64,000 nt of DNA from Ensifer adhaerens (GTDB lineage: Bacteria; Pseudomonadota; Alphaproteobacteria; Rhizobiales; Rhizobiaceae), in NCBI RefSeq assembly GCF_020035535.1, contig NZ_CP083350.1:2242501-2306500 (forward strand), written 5' to 3'. The notes beneath the pieces are model-generated. The model worked only from the letters and a program-made list of their open reading frames with translations. It did not search any database and was not told the origin of the DNA. Made by a program: the position numbers and the translations under genes. Below are positions 43,001-51,804 of the stretch, piece by piece; the stretch's first letter is position 1, and each line of letters opens with the position of its first letter.

Positions 43001-44710
43001 ATGACGGCAGTCGAGGAAATGCGGCCTTTGCGCAATGCGGCAAGGGTCGGGAGGAGCGGTACGGCATGGCGTTTTGGGACGCTCGCGACCGTGCTGATGA
43101 TGATCGGCGCCGCAGAGGCTCGCGCTGAATCCGTGCTCACCATGCACATCGAAGAACAGACGAGCTGGGTGCAGAATTTCAACCCGTTCGACCTCGGTGG
43201 CCGGCGGCAGAGCACCATGGATTTCGTCTACGAACCGCTGGTGATCTTCAACGATTACGACGGCGGCAAGCCGGTCTTTCGGCTGGCGACGGCCTATAAG
43301 TTTGCCGACGACCTGAAGTCGATTACCTATACGCTGCGCGATGGCGTGAAATGGTCGGACGGCAAGCCGCTGACCTCTGCCGACATGAAATTTACCCTTG
43401 AGATGATGCTGAAGAACCCGGCGGTCGATACCGTCGGCGTCGGTGAGACCGTCGCTTCCGTGGAGGCGCCGTCGCCGACCGAGGTGAAGATCAATCTCAA
43501 GGACGTCGACACGCATTTTCCGGAGTCGCTTGCCGATTTCCCCGTGGTGCCAGAGCACATTTGGAAGGATGTGAAGGATCCGCTGGCCTTCAAGAACGAG
43601 ACGCCTGTCGGGTCCGGCCCGATGACCGAGATCCGCCGCTTCACGCCCCAGGTCTACGAGCAGTGCCGCAACCCCAACTATTGGGACGCCGCGACGCTGA
43701 AGGTTGACTGCCTGAAGCTGCCGCAGATCTCCGGCAACGACCAGATGCTGGCGCTTCTGCCGGAGGGCTCGATCGACTGGTTCGGCTCCTTCCTGCCGCA
43801 GATCGACAAGACCTATGTCGGCCTCGATGCCGAGCACAACGGCTACTGGCAGCCGCCGGCGGAAACCGTGGCCTTCCAGATGAACTTCAAATCGTCGAAC
43901 CCCGGCAATGCCGAGGCCTTCAACGACATGACCTTCCGCCGCGCCTTCAGTCTTTCCATGGATCGCACCGCGATGGTCGATATCGCCGGGTTCGGCTACC
44001 CGGTCGTCAACACCCATGCGAGCGGCCTGCCGCCGCGCTTCGACAGCTGGCGCAACAAGGCCGCCGAGGGCGCGCAGGACGAGTGGCTCGCCTATGACAT
44101 CGACAAGGCCAACAAGCTGCTCGATGATGCCGGCTACAAGAAGGATGGCGAAGGTTTCCGCACCACGCCGAGCGGCAAGCGCATTGCCTTCCCGATCATC
44201 GTGCCGAACGGCTGGACCGACTGGATTGACGCGGTGCAGATTGCGGCGGAAGGCCTGCGCAAGATCGGCGTCAACGCCTCCATCGCCACGCCCGAATACG
44301 AGCAGTGGCAGAAACAGATCCTCGACGGCAGCTTTGAGGCGGTGATGAATTCGCGTGCCGACGGTCCGACGCCTTTCCGCGGCTACTTCCAGTCGCTGTC
44401 GACCGGCTTCGGCGGGCGTATCACCAGCGCGCCGTCACGCTATTCCAACCCCGAACTCGACAAGGTTTTCGATGACTACCGCCGCGCGGCGACGGACGAG
44501 GACCGCAAGAAGCTGTTCGATCAGGTGCAGGTGATCGTCGCCGACAATCTGCCGGTCGTCCCCGTCTTCAACGGTCCGACCTGGTATCAGTTCTCGACCA
44601 AGCGCTTTACCGGCTGGGTTACGAAGGATGAGCCGGTCATGAACCCCGAGGATCACGACAACAACCGGATGCGGCTGGTCCACCTGCTGCGCCTCAAGCC
44701 GGTGCAATAA
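43001..44710 (+). CDS. Dipeptide/oligopeptide-type ABC substrate-binding protein
   Basis: A 569-residue family 5 extracellular solute-binding protein with a long signal peptide (hydrophobic FGTLATVLMMIGAAEARAES). Family features are YEPLVIFNDYDGGKPVFRLA, TYTLRDGVKWSDGKPLTSAD and FRRAFSLSMDRTAMVD. It heads a five-gene ABC operon followed by a GH20 hexosaminidase, so the substrate is more likely an amino-sugar oligomer than a peptide: in Vibrio a chitobiose transporter of this same family is known. GAGGGGGA precedes the ATG. Confidence 0.9.
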   Translation: MTAVEEMRPLRNAARVGRSGTAWRFGTLATVLMMIGAAEARAESVLTMHIEEQTSWVQNFNPFDLGGRRQSTMDFVYEPLVIFNDYDGGKPVFRLATAYKFADDLKSITYTLRDGVKWSDGKPLTSADMKFTLEMMLKNPAVDTVGVGETVASVEAPSPTEVKINLKDVDTHFPESLADFPVVPEHIWKDVKDPLAFKNETPVGSGPMTEIRRFTPQVYEQCRNPNYWDAATLKVDCLKLPQISGNDQMLALLPEGSIDWFGSFLPQIDKTYVGLDAEHNGYWQPPAETVAFQMNFKSSNPGNAEAFNDMTFRRAFSLSMDRTAMVDIAGFGYPVVNTHASGLPPRFDSWRNKAAEGAQDEWLAYDIDKANKLLDDAGYKKDGEGFRTTPSGKRIAFPIIVPNGWTDWIDAVQIAAEGLRKIGVNASIATPEYEQWQKQILDGSFEAVMNSRADGPTPFRGYFQSLSTGFGGRITSAPSRYSNPELDKVFDDYRRAATDEDRKKLFDQVQVIVADNLPVVPVFNGPTWYQFSTKRFTGWVTKDEPVMNPEDHDNNRMRLVHLLRLKPVQ

Positions 44711-44728
44711 GGCGAGACGGGCCCGACG

Positions 44729-45712
44729 ATGTGGCTTTCCCGCCGGCGGCTTGCCGTCTACTGCGTGGCGTTCCTCTTCGCGATCGTCATGAATTTCGCG
44801 GTTCCCCGGATGATGCCGGGGAGCCCTGTCGACAGCATGATCGCCCAACTCGGACCGCGGGCAACGCCCGCGGCCATCGAGGCGATCAAGGCGCGCTTCG
44901 GCGCGATCGACCAGCCGATCTGGCAGCAGTTCGTCGACTATGTCGTCGGGCTTGCCCATTTCGACCTCGGCGTCTCGGTCAAGTACTATCCGCAGACCGT
45001 CGTCGAGGTTCTCGGCCGGTCGGCCGGCTGGACGGCGTTCCTCGTCGTTACCGCCATCGTCTTTTCGCTCTCGATCGGCGTGCTGCTCGGCGCAATTTCC
45101 GCCTGGCGTCGCGGCGGCCGGTTCGACAGTTTCGTTTCGCCGTTTTCGGTCGTGCTGATCGCAGTGCCGCCTGTGATCATTGCGCTTGCGACGCTGTTCA
45201 CCTTCGGGGTCACGCTCCGGCTGCTGCCGGTCGGCTACGCCTACGATCCGAGCCTAGATCCCGGCTTGAACTTCACCTTCTTCGGCAGCGTCTTCCTGCA
45301 TGCGATCATGCCGGTGCTGACGCTCTCGCCCTACCTCATCGGCGAATTCCAGACGACCATGCGCTCCAGCATGATCTCGGTGCTCGGCGAGGACTATGTC
45401 ACCATGGGTCGCGCCAAGGGCCTGTCCGAAGCGGCCGTGATGTTTGGTTATGCGGCGCGCAACGCCATGCTGCCGGTGCTGACCAACCTCGCGCTGATGC
45501 TGGGAGCGGTCTTCGGCGGCTCGATCGTCACCGAGATCGTCTTCAACTATCCAGGCCTCGGCCTGACGCTCTACACGGCGAGCGTCGCGCGCGACTATCC
45601 TGTCATCCAGGGGCAGCTTCTCCTGATGACGATCGCCACGCTCGGGGCCAACCTGTTGGTCGATTTGATCTACGGCGTGGTCGACCCGCGCATTCGGGAG
45701 GGCAGGGCATGA
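44729..45712 (+). CDS. ABC transporter permease, DppB-like
   Basis: A 327-residue inner-membrane permease with six predicted helices and the cytoplasmic EAA-like loop (DYVTMGRAKGLSEAAVMFGYAARNAMLPVLTN, read in two blocks as MGRAKGLSEAAV and RNAMLPVLTN). The N-terminal part has the RMMPGSPVDSMIAQLG region typical of DppB. It lies 18 bases after the binding-protein gene and overlaps the next permease gene (ATGA). Confidence 0.92.
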   Translation: MWLSRRRLAVYCVAFLFAIVMNFAVPRMMPGSPVDSMIAQLGPRATPAAIEAIKARFGAIDQPIWQQFVDYVVGLAHFDLGVSVKYYPQTVVEVLGRSAGWTAFLVVTAIVFSLSIGVLLGAISAWRRGGRFDSFVSPFSVVLIAVPPVIIALATLFTFGVTLRLLPVGYAYDPSLDPGLNFTFFGSVFLHAIMPVLTLSPYLIGEFQTTMRSSMISVLGEDYVTMGRAKGLSEAAVMFGYAARNAMLPVLTNLALMLGAVFGGSIVTEIVFNYPGLGLTLYTASVARDYPVIQGQLLLMTIATLGANLLVDLIYGVVDPRIREGRA

Positions 45713-46611
45713 ATGCGGGTGTCTCCTTGTTCTGGCGGCAGAAAAAGGCCGTCGCCGGGCTCGTTATCATTGTCACGCTCTGCCTGATGGCGCTGTTCGC
45801 CCCCGTAATTGCGCCCGGCGACCCGAGCGAGCGTGTTGGCCGTTCGCACCAGCCGCCGACAGTCGAACACTATTTCGGCACGACGAAGATGGGCCGCGAC
45901 GTCTTTTCGCAGTTCGTCTGGGGCGCCCGGCCGTCGCTGGCCGTCGGCTTCGCCACCGGCCTTGCGATCACCGCGCTCGGCACGATCGTCGGCCTTGTCG
46001 CCGGCTATTTCGGCGGACGCACCGACGCGACGCTCGACCTTGCGACAAACGCGGTGCTGGTCATTCCCAACATCCCCTTGCTGATCCTGCTTGCCTCCTT
46101 CGCCGGCACGGTCGGTCCAATGGCGATCATGGCGATCATTGCGCTCACCTCCTGGCCCTGGGGCGCGCGGATGACGCGGTCACAGACCATGGCGCTGAGG
46201 CAACGCGAATTCGTGGTGGCGGCGCGCATGGTCGGCGAGCCGCACTGGCGCGTCATCTTCGTGGAGATCCTGCCCAATCTGGTGCCGCTGATCGGCATCA
46301 ACGTCGTCGGCAGCATCATCTATGCCATCGTCGCCCAGACGACGCTCGAGTATCTCGGCTTCGGCGATCCGCTCCGGGTGACCTGGGGCACCATGCTCTA
46401 CAACGCCCAGAATTCCTCCGCGATCATGGTTGGCGCCTGGTGGGATATCGCTGTCCCGGCCGCAGGCATTGCCCTTGTTGGACTCGGTCTCGCCCTGATC
46501 AATTTCACCTTCGACGAGATTGCCAATCCGCAGCTTCGCTCCGGCCCGGCATTGAGCCGGTGGTTGCGTCTCACGCGACTGCGCCGCCGCGAACTGGAGG
46601 CGGCCCGATGA
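45709..46611 (+). CDS. ABC transporter permease, DppC-like
   Basis: A 300-residue permease, second half of the transmembrane heterodimer. The N-terminal helix (AGLVIIVTLCLMALFAPVIA) is followed by the conserved HYFGTTKMGRDVFSQFVWGA and an EAA loop (REFVVAARMVGEPHWRVIF). The start ATG overlaps the DppB-like stop by four bases and is the first sensible one: translation from further upstream would be an out-of-frame reading of the previous gene. It overlaps the ATPase gene by four bases as well. Confidence 0.92.
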   Translation: MNAGVSLFWRQKKAVAGLVIIVTLCLMALFAPVIAPGDPSERVGRSHQPPTVEHYFGTTKMGRDVFSQFVWGARPSLAVGFATGLAITALGTIVGLVAGYFGGRTDATLDLATNAVLVIPNIPLLILLASFAGTVGPMAIMAIIALTSWPWGARMTRSQTMALRQREFVVAARMVGEPHWRVIFVEILPNLVPLIGINVVGSIIYAIVAQTTLEYLGFGDPLRVTWGTMLYNAQNSSAIMVGAWWDIAVPAAGIALVGLGLALINFTFDEIANPQLRSGPALSRWLRLTRLRRRELEAAR

Positions 46612-47423
46612 GCGACGCGCTCCTGGAAATCCGCAGCCTCAACGTCGATTACTTGCTCGACGATGGTGCTTTTCGTGCGGTCAACGATGTCTCGTTCGAG
46701 GTGCGCCGCGGCGAACTCTTCGGCCTTGCCGGAGAATCCGGCTGTGGCAAGAGCACGATTGCCTATGCGATCACACGGCTCTCGAAACCGCCGGCCTGGG
46801 TGGCTGGCGGCGAGATCCTGCTTAACGGCGAGAACCTCCTGAAGATGCCGGAAGCCGCACTCCAGAACGTGCGCTGGCGGCGGATCGGTATGGTTTTCCA
46901 GAGCGCCATGAACTCGCTCAATCCGCTGATGCGGGTCGAGGCGCAGTTCTTCGACGTGCTGCGTCGCCACACCGGCGCGACGCGGCCGCAGGCCCGCGCC
47001 CGGGCCGAAGAGATGTTTCGGCTCGTTGGAATCCCGATCAACCGTCTCGACGACTATCCGCACCAGTTCAGCGGCGGCATGCGGCAACGCATCGTCATTG
47101 CGATCTGCCTGGCGCTTAAGCCGGAACTGGTCATCATGGACGAGCCGACGACGGCGCTCGATGTGGTCGTGCAGCGGGAAATCCTGGAGCAGCTCGTCGA
47201 CCTGCAGCGAAGCCTCGGCTTCTCGGTACTGTTCATCACCCACGACCTGCACCTGATGGCGCAGCTCTGCCATCGCATCGGTGTTATGTTGAAGGGGCAA
47301 CTGGTCGAGGTCGGCGACACGCATCAGATCAGCCGTGCGCCTGAGCATGACTATACACGGAAACTTTGGGGCGCGATCCCGCAACTGCCGTCATCCGTCC
47401 GCAGCCTGGGGGTCGTCGAATGA
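46608..47423 (+). CDS. ABC transporter ATPase, DppD-like
   Basis: A 271-residue ATPase with Walker A GESGCGKST, Q-loop VFQSAMNSLNP, signature FSGGMRQRIVIA, Walker B LVIMDEPTTALD and switch histidine ITHDLHL. The start overlaps the permease stop (ATGA), and its own stop overlaps the next ATPase gene. It is slightly shorter than typical DppD, lacking the cysteine-rich tail. Confidence 0.93.
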   Translation: MSDALLEIRSLNVDYLLDDGAFRAVNDVSFEVRRGELFGLAGESGCGKSTIAYAITRLSKPPAWVAGGEILLNGENLLKMPEAALQNVRWRRIGMVFQSAMNSLNPLMRVEAQFFDVLRRHTGATRPQARARAEEMFRLVGIPINRLDDYPHQFSGGMRQRIVIAICLALKPELVIMDEPTTALDVVVQREILEQLVDLQRSLGFSVLFITHDLHLMAQLCHRIGVMLKGQLVEVGDTHQISRAPEHDYTRKLWGAIPQLPSSVRSLGVVE

Positions 47424-48370
47424 ACGTCATGCCGGTAGCGACGACAATGGCTGGTGAAGACGACGCAATCGTGCGCCTCAACGATATCAGGCGCAGCTTC
47501 GGGGTCGTCGAGGCCTTGCGCGGCGTTTCGCTCGCCTTGAAGCCCGGCCGGGCGCTGGCGCTGGTCGGCGAATCCGGATGTGGCAAGACCACCTGCGCCC
47601 GCATCGTCGCAAGGCTCGATGCGCCGACATCGGGGACGATGGCGTTTCGCGGCGCCGACGTTACCCAGGCCGGAGGAAGGGCCGAGGAAAAGATGCGTCG
47701 CCGGGCGATCCAGATGGTGTTTCAGGATCCCTTCGCCTCACTCAACCCGGTGTTCTCCATCTACCACCATCTTGCGCGGCCGCTGCTTTTGCATAGTCAC
47801 GCCAAGAACGGGGGCGAGGCGAAAGCTGCCGTCGCGCGTCTGCTCGCCGATGTCGGTCTGGACGCCGATGTGACGGCACGAAAGTTTCCGCACGAACTGT
47901 CCGGTGGCCAGCGCCAGCGCGTCAACATTGCTCGGGCGCTTGCCGTCGGGCCGGATGTGCTCGTTGCCGACGAGCCGACATCGATGCTCGACGTGTCGAT
48001 CCGCCTCGACATCCTGGAACTGCTCGCGCGCATCAAGCGCGAGCGCAACCTCGCCATGCTCTACATCACCCACGATATCGCTACGGCCGCCCACATTGCC
48101 GAGGAGGTCGTGGTGATGTTTGCAGGCCAAATGGTCGAGTGGGGCGAAACCAGCGCCGTCATCGGCGATCCCCGGCACCCCTATACGCAATTGCTTCTTT
48201 CCGCGGTCCCCGATCCTGACCGACCGTTCGTGCCGGGGCAAAGCGCCCGCTTCCTCGCCCATGCCGAAGAGGTGCGGCGAAAGAGCCGTCCGGCTTCCGA
48301 CGTGGTGGAAGAAGTTACCGTGAACCACTTCGTCCGTGCCCTTGGCCAAACGCCGACGGGAGCTATGTGA
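47420..48370 (+). CDS. ABC transporter ATPase, DppF-like
   Basis: A 316-residue ATPase that pairs with the preceding one. Motifs are GESGCGKTT, VFQDPFASLNPVFS, LSGGQRQRVNIA, VLVADEPTSMLD and ITHDIAT. The C-terminal part, HPYTQLLLSAVPDPD, is the family's oligopeptide-transporter domain. Overlapping start and stop codons join all four transporter genes from the permeases on into one translational unit. Confidence 0.93.
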   Translation: MNVMPVATTMAGEDDAIVRLNDIRRSFGVVEALRGVSLALKPGRALALVGESGCGKTTCARIVARLDAPTSGTMAFRGADVTQAGGRAEEKMRRRAIQMVFQDPFASLNPVFSIYHHLARPLLLHSHAKNGGEAKAAVARLLADVGLDADVTARKFPHELSGGQRQRVNIARALAVGPDVLVADEPTSMLDVSIRLDILELLARIKRERNLAMLYITHDIATAAHIAEEVVVMFAGQMVEWGETSAVIGDPRHPYTQLLLSAVPDPDRPFVPGQSARFLAHAEEVRRKSRPASDVVEEVTVNHFVRALGQTPTGAM

Positions 48371-48448
48371 ACCGAGGACCCGCATTCCCCAAGAAGCCGG
48401 CTGGCCTTCCGGCCATCCGCAGAGACCAATCTTTCACGGAGCCATTTG

Positions 48449-50473
48449 ATGACGTTTGCCGCCAAATCTGACTACCTTCTGGAAACGCTCTGGGTGCCGG
48501 TCGGCACGGCCGACAAGTCGGTCTATGCGCTGACGCTCACCAACAATTCGGATCGGCCAATCAAGGGTTTTCGCCTCGGCGTCTCCGGCCCGGCGCGCAT
48601 CGATCCTGCCGCCGAGGTCGAGGGCGGGCAGCTTCTGATCCGACTCTCCAACTATGCCGAATTCGCGCCACCCGAAGGGTTTGAGCTGAAGCCCGGCGCG
48701 ACCTGGACGCTCAAGGCCCATGGTATGAGCTTCGAGCCGCGTCATTGGACCGACGGCGCCAACGCCGCCTTTCTGGTGCTTTCCGACGGCACGAATGCGC
48801 CGGTGGCCGTGCTTGCCTCGCGGGCGCACGGTGACAATGCCGAGCTGAAGCGCGGCGCCGCCGTCTATCCGGTGCCGAAGGTGGCGCCGGTGCCGGTCTC
48901 GATCGTGCCCTGGCCGCAGGCTGTTGCGGTCTCCAGTCAGTTGCTGGCGCCTCCGGGCCTTGACCTGAAGGCCGAAGGCAGTGAAGCGTCCGCCGCGGCG
49001 AAGGCCTTTGCCGATCTCACGGCCAGCCTGTTTCCGGTCGAGGGCATCGTCCGACCGGCGGCGGAGGGCGGCTTCCCGGTCGCTCTGTCAAAGGCAGCAG
49101 ACTTTGGGCCGGAGGCCTACACGATCCGTTTCTCGCCCGCCGGCGTCGCCGTTTCGGGCGGTAGCCAGACGGGCATCCTCTACGGCCTGATCACGCTCGG
49201 TCAGGTCCTGCGTGGTGCACGGTCGCATCCGGCCACCTTCGTGTTTCCGACGGGCGGGGAGATCAAGGACGAACCGGCGCTTGCCTGGCGCGGCACCCAT
49301 CTCGACGTCGCTCGCCAATTCTACAGCACCGCCGAGGTCGAGCGTTTCCTGCAACTGATGGCTTGGAACAAGCTCAACCGCTTTCACTGGCACCTGACCG
49401 ATGACGAGGCCTGGCGCATCGAGGTCGAAGCCTATCCGGCGCTGACCGAAATCGGTGCCTGGCGCGGCCATGGCCGCAAGATTCCGCCGCTGCTCGGCTC
49501 TGGGCCTGAACCGACCGGCGGCTACTACACCAAGGCGGCGGTCCGCCAGATCGTGGCGCTGGCAGCAAGCCTCGGCATCGAGGTGATGCCGGAAATCGAC
49601 ATCCCTGGCCATTCCTATGCAATGCTGCAGGCGATCCCCGAGCTGCGCGATCCCGACGAGAAGGGCAGCTATCATTCGGTCCAGGGCTTTCCCGACAACT
49701 GCCTTAACCCGGCGCGCGAAGAGACCTATCGCGTGCTGGAAGTCATCTTCGACGAGTTGATCGAACTCTTCCCGATGCGGACGATCCATGTCGGTGCCGA
49801 CGAGGTGCCGCTCGGTGCCTGGTCCGGTTCGCCGGAAGCACTGGCACGGCTGCGCGCGCTCGCCGGCGACGAGGTCGCCGATACCCATTCCAAGCGGCTG
49901 AACGTCGTTACCAACACCCATGGTGCCGATGAGATCGACGGTTCGGGCGCCGCGGTGCTGCAGGGCGAGTTCCTGGCGCGCGTCCAGAAATTCCTGGCAA
50001 GCCGCGGCTGCATCACCGGCGGCTGGCAGGAGGCGGCCCATGGCAATGTCATCGACAAGGAGAAATCGCTGCTCTTCGGTTGGCGCACGGTCGAGGCATC
50101 GGCAGCACTTGCGGAGGATGGCTACGACATCGTCGTCTGCCCCGGCCAGGTCTACTATCTCGACATGGCCAACAGCCCGGCCTGGTCGGAGCCCGGCGGC
50201 AGCTGGGCCGGCTGGTCGGATCCGGAAAAGCTCTACACATTTGATCCCGTGGAGGGCTGGACGGATGCGCAGAAGAAACATCTGCTCGGCGTGCAGTGCT
50301 GCATTTGGTCGGAGCCGATGACCGATCGCGCCGTCTTCGACCGGCTGGTCTTCCCCCGGCTTTCGGCGCTGGCCGAAACCGGCTGGACGCGGCCGGAGCG
50401 CAAGTCCTTCAAGCGTTTCGAGGCCCTGGTCGGGCTGATGCCTGTTCTCTACGGCTTTTACGCTGCGGAGTAG
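48449..50473 (+). CDS. Beta-N-acetylhexosaminidase, GH20
   Basis: A 674-residue glycoside hydrolase. The substrate-assisted catalytic pair is D451-E452 in HVGADEVP; other family blocks are NRFHWHLTDDEAWRIE and PEIDIPGHSYAML, and a Trp-rich active-site floor lies near the end. The N-terminal 120 residues form a carbohydrate-binding-like beta domain. There is no signal peptide, so it would act on imported oligomers in the cytoplasm, releasing GlcNAc or GalNAc. It begins 78 bases after the last ABC gene and fits the proposed amino-sugar oligomer uptake. The ATG at 48449 was chosen over the adjacent TTG. Confidence 0.93.
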   Translation: MTFAAKSDYLLETLWVPVGTADKSVYALTLTNNSDRPIKGFRLGVSGPARIDPAAEVEGGQLLIRLSNYAEFAPPEGFELKPGATWTLKAHGMSFEPRHWTDGANAAFLVLSDGTNAPVAVLASRAHGDNAELKRGAAVYPVPKVAPVPVSIVPWPQAVAVSSQLLAPPGLDLKAEGSEASAAAKAFADLTASLFPVEGIVRPAAEGGFPVALSKAADFGPEAYTIRFSPAGVAVSGGSQTGILYGLITLGQVLRGARSHPATFVFPTGGEIKDEPALAWRGTHLDVARQFYSTAEVERFLQLMAWNKLNRFHWHLTDDEAWRIEVEAYPALTEIGAWRGHGRKIPPLLGSGPEPTGGYYTKAAVRQIVALAASLGIEVMPEIDIPGHSYAMLQAIPELRDPDEKGSYHSVQGFPDNCLNPAREETYRVLEVIFDELIELFPMRTIHVGADEVPLGAWSGSPEALARLRALAGDEVADTHSKRLNVVTNTHGADEIDGSGAAVLQGEFLARVQKFLASRGCITGGWQEAAHGNVIDKEKSLLFGWRTVEASAALAEDGYDIVVCPGQVYYLDMANSPAWSEPGGSWAGWSDPEKLYTFDPVEGWTDAQKKHLLGVQCCIWSEPMTDRAVFDRLVFPRLSALAETGWTRPERKSFKRFEALVGLMPVLYGFYAAE

Positions 50474-50703
50474 GAGCGCGTGAGTTTCCAGTTTTCGTCT
50501 GGGCTTGGCCAGGCGATGGATTGGATAGGTAAACGGCGGCGAGAGCCGCCGTTTGTCGTTGCGAGACAACCGGGCGCATGCCTGTGATCAGTAGGGTGCG
50601 GTTTGGATTTTCGTGCTTGTGCGCAGGCGCATGGCACGCAAAAGTAAACATCGATCCCGCGACAATCCGCGGGGGTGCAGCGTTTCCTGAGGCCAAGTTA
50701 TCG

Positions 50704-51609
50704 ATGCGAAGACTTCCTGGACTGTCGGCGATGAAGGTCTTCGAAGTGGTCGGGCAGACCCGCAGCTTCACGCGGGCGGCCGAGCGGCTCAACCTCACGC
50801 AAAGTGCGGTCAGCCGCCAGGTTCGCAACCTTGAGGACGAGCTCGGCGAAGACCTCCTGATACGCCGCCATCATCATCTCGAACTGACGCCGGCCGGGGC
50901 CGAATTGCTGGCGACGATCCAGGAAGCGTTTCACAGCATCGAGGTTTCGCTGCGCAGCATCACCGAGAAGAGCAACCAGAACCGCTTGCGGATCAACGTT
51001 CCACCGACCTTTGCCAAGCGCTGGCTGCTGCCGCGTCTGCCGCGGCTGCGCGCAGCCCTGCCCGACGTCGATATCAGCCTCAGCACCGAAGCGACGGATA
51101 CGCTTGCCGAGCGCGGTCTTCTCGACTGCGCCATCCGCTTCGGCGATGGCGAGTGGCCGATGCTGGATGCCAGCATCCTGATGACGGAACGGCACGTTGT
51201 CGTCTGCGCGCCATCGCTGCTCAAAGGGGTGAAAATCGAGGGGCCGACCGACCTCCAACGCTTTACCTTCCTGCACGTGCTCGCCTCGCCCGACCGGCGT
51301 TATCTGACCTGGCGTCATTGGCTGGATGCGGCCGGGTTCCAGGATGTCGATACCCGCGGTGGCCTCGAATTTGACCTGCTCGATCTTGCGATCGAGGCGG
51401 CCTGCGCGGGGCTGGGCGTCACCGTCGCCGATCGTTCGATGGTTCGCAATCAACTCCAATCGGGGCAACTGGTGCAGCTCTTCGATGTTGAGGTCGAGGG
51501 GCACGAATCGTACTGGTTCGTCACGCGGCCGCCGGCGGGGACCGACAGCAAGGTCGATACCTTTCGCGCCTGGCTGCTGGCGGAGGTGGCGGCCGATCGG
51601 GCTGCCTGA
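50704..51609 (+). CDS. LysR-family transcriptional regulator (GcvA-like)
   Basis: A 301-residue regulator with an N-terminal winged helix (LSAMKVFEVVGQTRSFTRAA, then LNLTQSAVSRQVRNLE) and a C-terminal periplasmic-binding-like effector domain. The start at 50704 gives the usual MRRLPGLSAMKVF N-terminus; upstream in-frame codons are poor. It precedes the aldehyde dehydrogenase gene by 195 bases in the same direction and probably controls that cluster. Confidence 0.88.
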   Translation: MRRLPGLSAMKVFEVVGQTRSFTRAAERLNLTQSAVSRQVRNLEDELGEDLLIRRHHHLELTPAGAELLATIQEAFHSIEVSLRSITEKSNQNRLRINVPPTFAKRWLLPRLPRLRAALPDVDISLSTEATDTLAERGLLDCAIRFGDGEWPMLDASILMTERHVVVCAPSLLKGVKIEGPTDLQRFTFLHVLASPDRRYLTWRHWLDAAGFQDVDTRGGLEFDLLDLAIEAACAGLGVTVADRSMVRNQLQSGQLVQLFDVEVEGHESYWFVTRPPAGTDSKVDTFRAWLLAEVAADRAA

Positions 51610-51804
51610 GCCAAACATTCCATTTTGGAATGCTGTCGCTGAAAATTACTCGCTTGTGCCTCCGGGCCTATCGTCGCAACAGTTTCGTGACGGTCTCGGT
51701 CAGGGAGAGAGACGGGCTGTCGCTCGTCGCGCTCTCTCCCGCGCAGTCCGCTTGTCCCGCGCGCCTTTGGCGCCCGGAGCCGCGGCCAACACGTCCGAGA
51801 TGCC

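Noticed and set aside
44731..45708. N-terminal extension of the DppC-like permease frame
   Set aside because: It is an Arg-rich out-of-frame reading of the DppB-like gene; the real start overlaps that gene's stop at 45709.
48395..48415. GGCC-rich inverted repeat after the DppF-like gene
   Set aside because: Short 5-bp stem without a U-run, expected by chance in GC-rich DNA.
49088..50569. 493-residue minus-strand frame opposite GH20
   Set aside because: Antisense shadow of the hexosaminidase.
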